Shown in pieces: positions 23,731 to 25,900 of a stretch of DNA of 25,900 bases; the stretch's first letter is position 1; each line of letters starts with the position of its first letter. Source of the stretch: JANPJV01 sp031425695 (GTDB lineage: Bacteria > Pseudomonadota > Gammaproteobacteria > Xanthomonadales > SZUA-5); contig JANPJV010000315.1 in assembly GCA_031425695.1 (NCBI GenBank), positions 1 through 25,900 on the forward strand. The letters are read 5' to 3'. Below the pieces are notes generated by a model, which had not been told where the DNA came from, did no database searches, and saw only the letters and a list, made by a program, of their open reading frames with translations. The position numbers and the translations under genes are program-made.

Positions 23731-23928
23731 TATCCACAGATTTCGCAGATTTCCGCAGATTAAAAGCTTACTTCCCCATGCTTTCTGTGGAAAAGGTCGG
23801 GGGAGAGGCAGCTCTTGGCCCGACAGATCGGCCCTCTGGGGAGTTCGGCAGCAAGGCATCCCCTCAGTTGAGATGCAGGCGCCAATCATGGCTTCCAAAT
23901 CTGCGGAAATCTGCGAAATCTGTGAATA
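23731..23928. mobile_element. 198-bp MITE-like element with 31-bp terminal inverted repeats
   Basis: The left end (23731-23761, tatccacagatttcgcagat and onward) and right end (23898-23928, aatctgcggaaatctgcgaa and onward) are inverted copies with one mismatch in 31. Each end also holds internal short repeats of gcagattt. The 136-base interior is non-coding. Size and ends fit a non-autonomous element or a large palindromic intergenic repeat; no clear target-site duplication is seen. Confidence 0.7.
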
Positions 23929-23970
23929 AAAACGCCTTCGCTCCGCGCTTTGCTTCCAATAGGGGCGAGA

Positions 23971-24003
23971 GCGTCCGGACAAGGTCCGGACCCACGAAAG
24001 GCG
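23971..24003 (+). repeat. dispersed repeat, gtccggac type
   Basis: A copy of the gcgtccggacaaggtccgga repeat followed by cccacgaaaggcg. It lies 42 bases after the MITE-like element. Confidence 0.85.
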
Positions 24004-24094
24004 TCCAACGCTTGCTTTAAGGAAAATTCACTCGCCACACTACGAGTGCTTTCGTAGACTGATTTCTTCAGGCGAGATCATCGCGGAGGTTTCC

Positions 24095-25888
24095 ATGTTG
24101 CGCGCGCTCCTGCTGTTCGTTGCCATCGCGGTCCCTGCGTCAGCCCTCGCCTGTAACCTCGCGCATCCGCCCGGCCAACACATCCTCACCAAGGCGTCGG
24201 AGAAGGGCAACTACTGGGCGGGACCGGCCATCAGTGGCTCGTGGTTCAATCCCGATCGCAGCGGCGAAGGAGTGATCGTCCAGCATCTCGACGACGGTCG
24301 CGTGCTGGCGTTCTGGTTTACCTATCCGGCGCTGGGCGAAGCCGGCGACCAAGCTTGGCTGATCGCGCAGGAAGGTGTGATCGATGGCGATACCGTGCGC
24401 TTCGCCAATGTGTTGCGGCCGCAAGGCACGCGCTTCGGCGCGGCCTTCGATCCCGCGCAGGTGAGCCTGACGCCGTGGGGCACGCTGGAGATGCGCTTTG
24501 CCAATTGCAACAGCGCCACCCTGACCTGGGCGGGCCCGACCGCCTTCGGTAGTGGCTCGCGCTCGTTGACGCGGCTGACCAGCCTCGACGAAATCGAATG
24601 CAACGGTACCCGCAAGCTCACGTCCACCGGCGCGCGATCGGCGGCCGGCCTGCGCGCGCGAACCGGCGCGTGGTACGTTCCGTCGCGCTCGGGCGAGGGC
24701 TGGATCGTCGAGGAACTGGGTGATGGTCGCAGCCTGGTCTATTGGTTCACGTTCGATCCCGAGGGACGCCAAGCGTGGACCGTGGGCACCGCGACGCGCC
24801 AGGGCAATCGCCTGGTGATCGAGGACAACCGCATTGCGCGCGGGACCAACTTCGGCACCGCCTTCAGCTCGTCCGCAGTCGAGCTGCGCCAGTGGGGACG
24901 TCTGGAAATCGATTTCACCACCTGCAACAGCGCCACCTTGAGTTATGCCTCCACCCTGCCCGGCTACGGCTCGGCAATACGCTCGCCAGTGCGGCTGACT
25001 GCTCTCGCGAGCGCCCGCTGCCTGGATGCCATGCCCGCGGCAGTGACCAATTCAACTTTCAGCGAGCGCGCGCGGATGTCGACTCCGTACCCGAGCGAAC
25101 TGGCGGTTACGGCGCTCGGTGATTCGCTATATGCGCTCGGCGGTTTCGGCGATCCACGCGGTTTCCGTCGCTACGATCGCAGCCTCGATCGTTGGGTCGA
25201 GCTGCCAGACATGCCCGCGGGCCGCGATCACGCGGCGGCGTTTGCCATTCCGGGCAGCGTCTATTACACGGGTGGCTCGGGCAGCGGCGGCACGCAGACC
25301 AGCTCGACTTACCGCTTCGATATCGCCGCTGGCAGCTGGGAGCCGATTGCCGGACTGAGCGGCGGCTACGGCAGCCACGCAGCGGTCCTGCACGGTCAAG
25401 TCTATGTCGGGCTGGGCGACAGCAATGTGCAGCAATATGACCCGCGTCGGCGCCAGGCCCGGCTCATTTTTGGCGACGGTCAGCCACGCGACCATTCGCA
25501 GCTGGTGGCTTTCATGGATGAGATCTGGCACATCGGCGGGCGCGCTCCTGAAACCACGAGCGTATCCATCTACGACCCCGTCAGCGAACGCTGGCGCCCG
25601 GGGCCCTCACTCGGTCATCGCCGAGGTGGCTTTGCCGCCGCGGTCGTCGGCGATCGCATCGTCATTGGTGGCGGGGAAATCATCGCCACCGGTCTCTATG
25701 TCGAGCCCACCGTCGAGATCTACAACGCCGGCGCCACTACCTGGGCAGCCGGGCCCAACCTCCCGGTTCCCGTCCATGGGACCGCCGCCGGTGCCATCAA
25801 CGGGCGCTGGCTGATCGTCAGCGGTTCGACCGTGGCCGCTACCGCACAGGGAAATACGGGGCGGGTGTTCGAGCTGACGTTGCCTTGA
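24095..25888 (+). CDS. secreted protein with two repeated beta-rich domains and a kelch-like propeller
   Basis: The 597-residue product opens with a signal peptide (MLRALLLFVAIAVPASALAC; cleavage near residue 19, C20 being a weak lipobox). Two copies of one domain follow, about 49-145 and 192-284. Each carries RSGEG-x-IV, DGR-x-L, a WFT segment, QAW, GT-x-FG-x-AF, WG-x-LE and CNSATL. I do not know the domain's name; similar repeats occur in secreted proteins of related bacteria, to my memory. Residues about 325-597 hold about six kelch-like blades with turns at ALGGFG, YTGGSG, GLGDSN, HIGGRA, VIGGGE and IVSGST. It is probably exported to the periplasm or cell surface for binding. GGAGG lies 6 bases before the ATG. 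It is a single gene. Confidence 0.8.
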   Translation: MLRALLLFVAIAVPASALACNLAHPPGQHILTKASEKGNYWAGPAISGSWFNPDRSGEGVIVQHLDDGRVLAFWFTYPALGEAGDQAWLIAQEGVIDGDTVRFANVLRPQGTRFGAAFDPAQVSLTPWGTLEMRFANCNSATLTWAGPTAFGSGSRSLTRLTSLDEIECNGTRKLTSTGARSAAGLRARTGAWYVPSRSGEGWIVEELGDGRSLVYWFTFDPEGRQAWTVGTATRQGNRLVIEDNRIARGTNFGTAFSSSAVELRQWGRLEIDFTTCNSATLSYASTLPGYGSAIRSPVRLTALASARCLDAMPAAVTNSTFSERARMSTPYPSELAVTALGDSLYALGGFGDPRGFRRYDRSLDRWVELPDMPAGRDHAAAFAIPGSVYYTGGSGSGGTQTSSTYRFDIAAGSWEPIAGLSGGYGSHAAVLHGQVYVGLGDSNVQQYDPRRRQARLIFGDGQPRDHSQLVAFMDEIWHIGGRAPETTSVSIYDPVSERWRPGPSLGHRRGGFAAAVVGDRIVIGGGEIIATGLYVEPTVEIYNAGATTWAAGPNLPVPVHGTAAGAINGRWLIVSGSTVAATAQGNTGRVFELTLP

Positions 25889-25900
25889 TTGGAGTGCGGG

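Larger units (their letters stand above)
23702..24094. other. gene-free gap with MITE-like element and dispersed repeat
   Basis: A 393-base gap. It holds the inverted-repeat element at 23731-23928, a gtccggac-type repeat at 23971-24003 and the leader of the secreted kelch-like protein with its GGAGG ribosome site. No small gene is convincing; the frames through the element are open only by chance. Confidence 0.75.

Overview
The window is a GC-rich bacterial chromosome segment. A gammaproteobacterium of the Lysobacterales/Xanthomonadales type is the best guess. This rests on the GC content, the desT-desCB gene order known from Pseudomonas, the QEGLA-motif peptidase, and many short palindromic repeats in the gaps between genes. 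This is inference; no rRNA or marker gene is present. I see no tRNA, rRNA, transposase, integrase or CRISPR array.

Layout. 1-514: gene-free, with two copies of a 49-bp repeat, a strong bidirectional terminator and a 95-bp nested palindrome. 515-7161: a complete type I Wadjet operon, jetA-jetB-jetC-jetD, with overlapping or nearly touching genes; it should encode an SMC-like complex plus a Toprim nuclease acting against plasmids. A second copy of the nested palindrome (7158-7249) closes the operon in the same orientation and even supplies the jetD stop codon. 7304-10301: a metallo-beta-lactamase-fold lipoprotein diverging from an unusual three-domain protein (aldo/keto reductase, P-loop kinase, HAD phosphatase). 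10526-13876: an aerobic fatty-acid desaturase and its ferredoxin reductase, diverging from a TetR-type regulator, with a 16-bp operator-like palindrome at the start of the reductase gene. 13888-14508: a 3 x 38 bp tandem repeat and a small basic secreted protein. 14677-17218: a QEGLA/DUF1704 metallopeptidase and a saccharopine-dehydrogenase-like reductase, both on the minus strand. 17583-20628: an MsbA-like ABC exporter converging on a site-2-protease-like membrane protein, with a shared palindrome between them. 20725-23701: a ligase-associated exonuclease and ATP-dependent DNA ligase pair, preceded by a tandem duplication that copied the first codons of the exonuclease gene. 23731-23928: a MITE-like element with 31-bp terminal inverted repeats. 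24095-25888: a secreted protein with two copies of an unrecognised domain followed by kelch-like repeats.

The most notable points are the Wadjet operon bracketed by direct copies of a palindromic element, the AKR-kinase-phosphatase fusion, the duplicated exonuclease leader with a coupled 42-codon ORF, and the density of at least six interspersed repeat families. The four jet genes work as one defence system. The desaturase, reductase and regulator form one lipid-homeostasis module. The exonuclease and ligase form one DNA-repair pair. The other genes appear to be single units.
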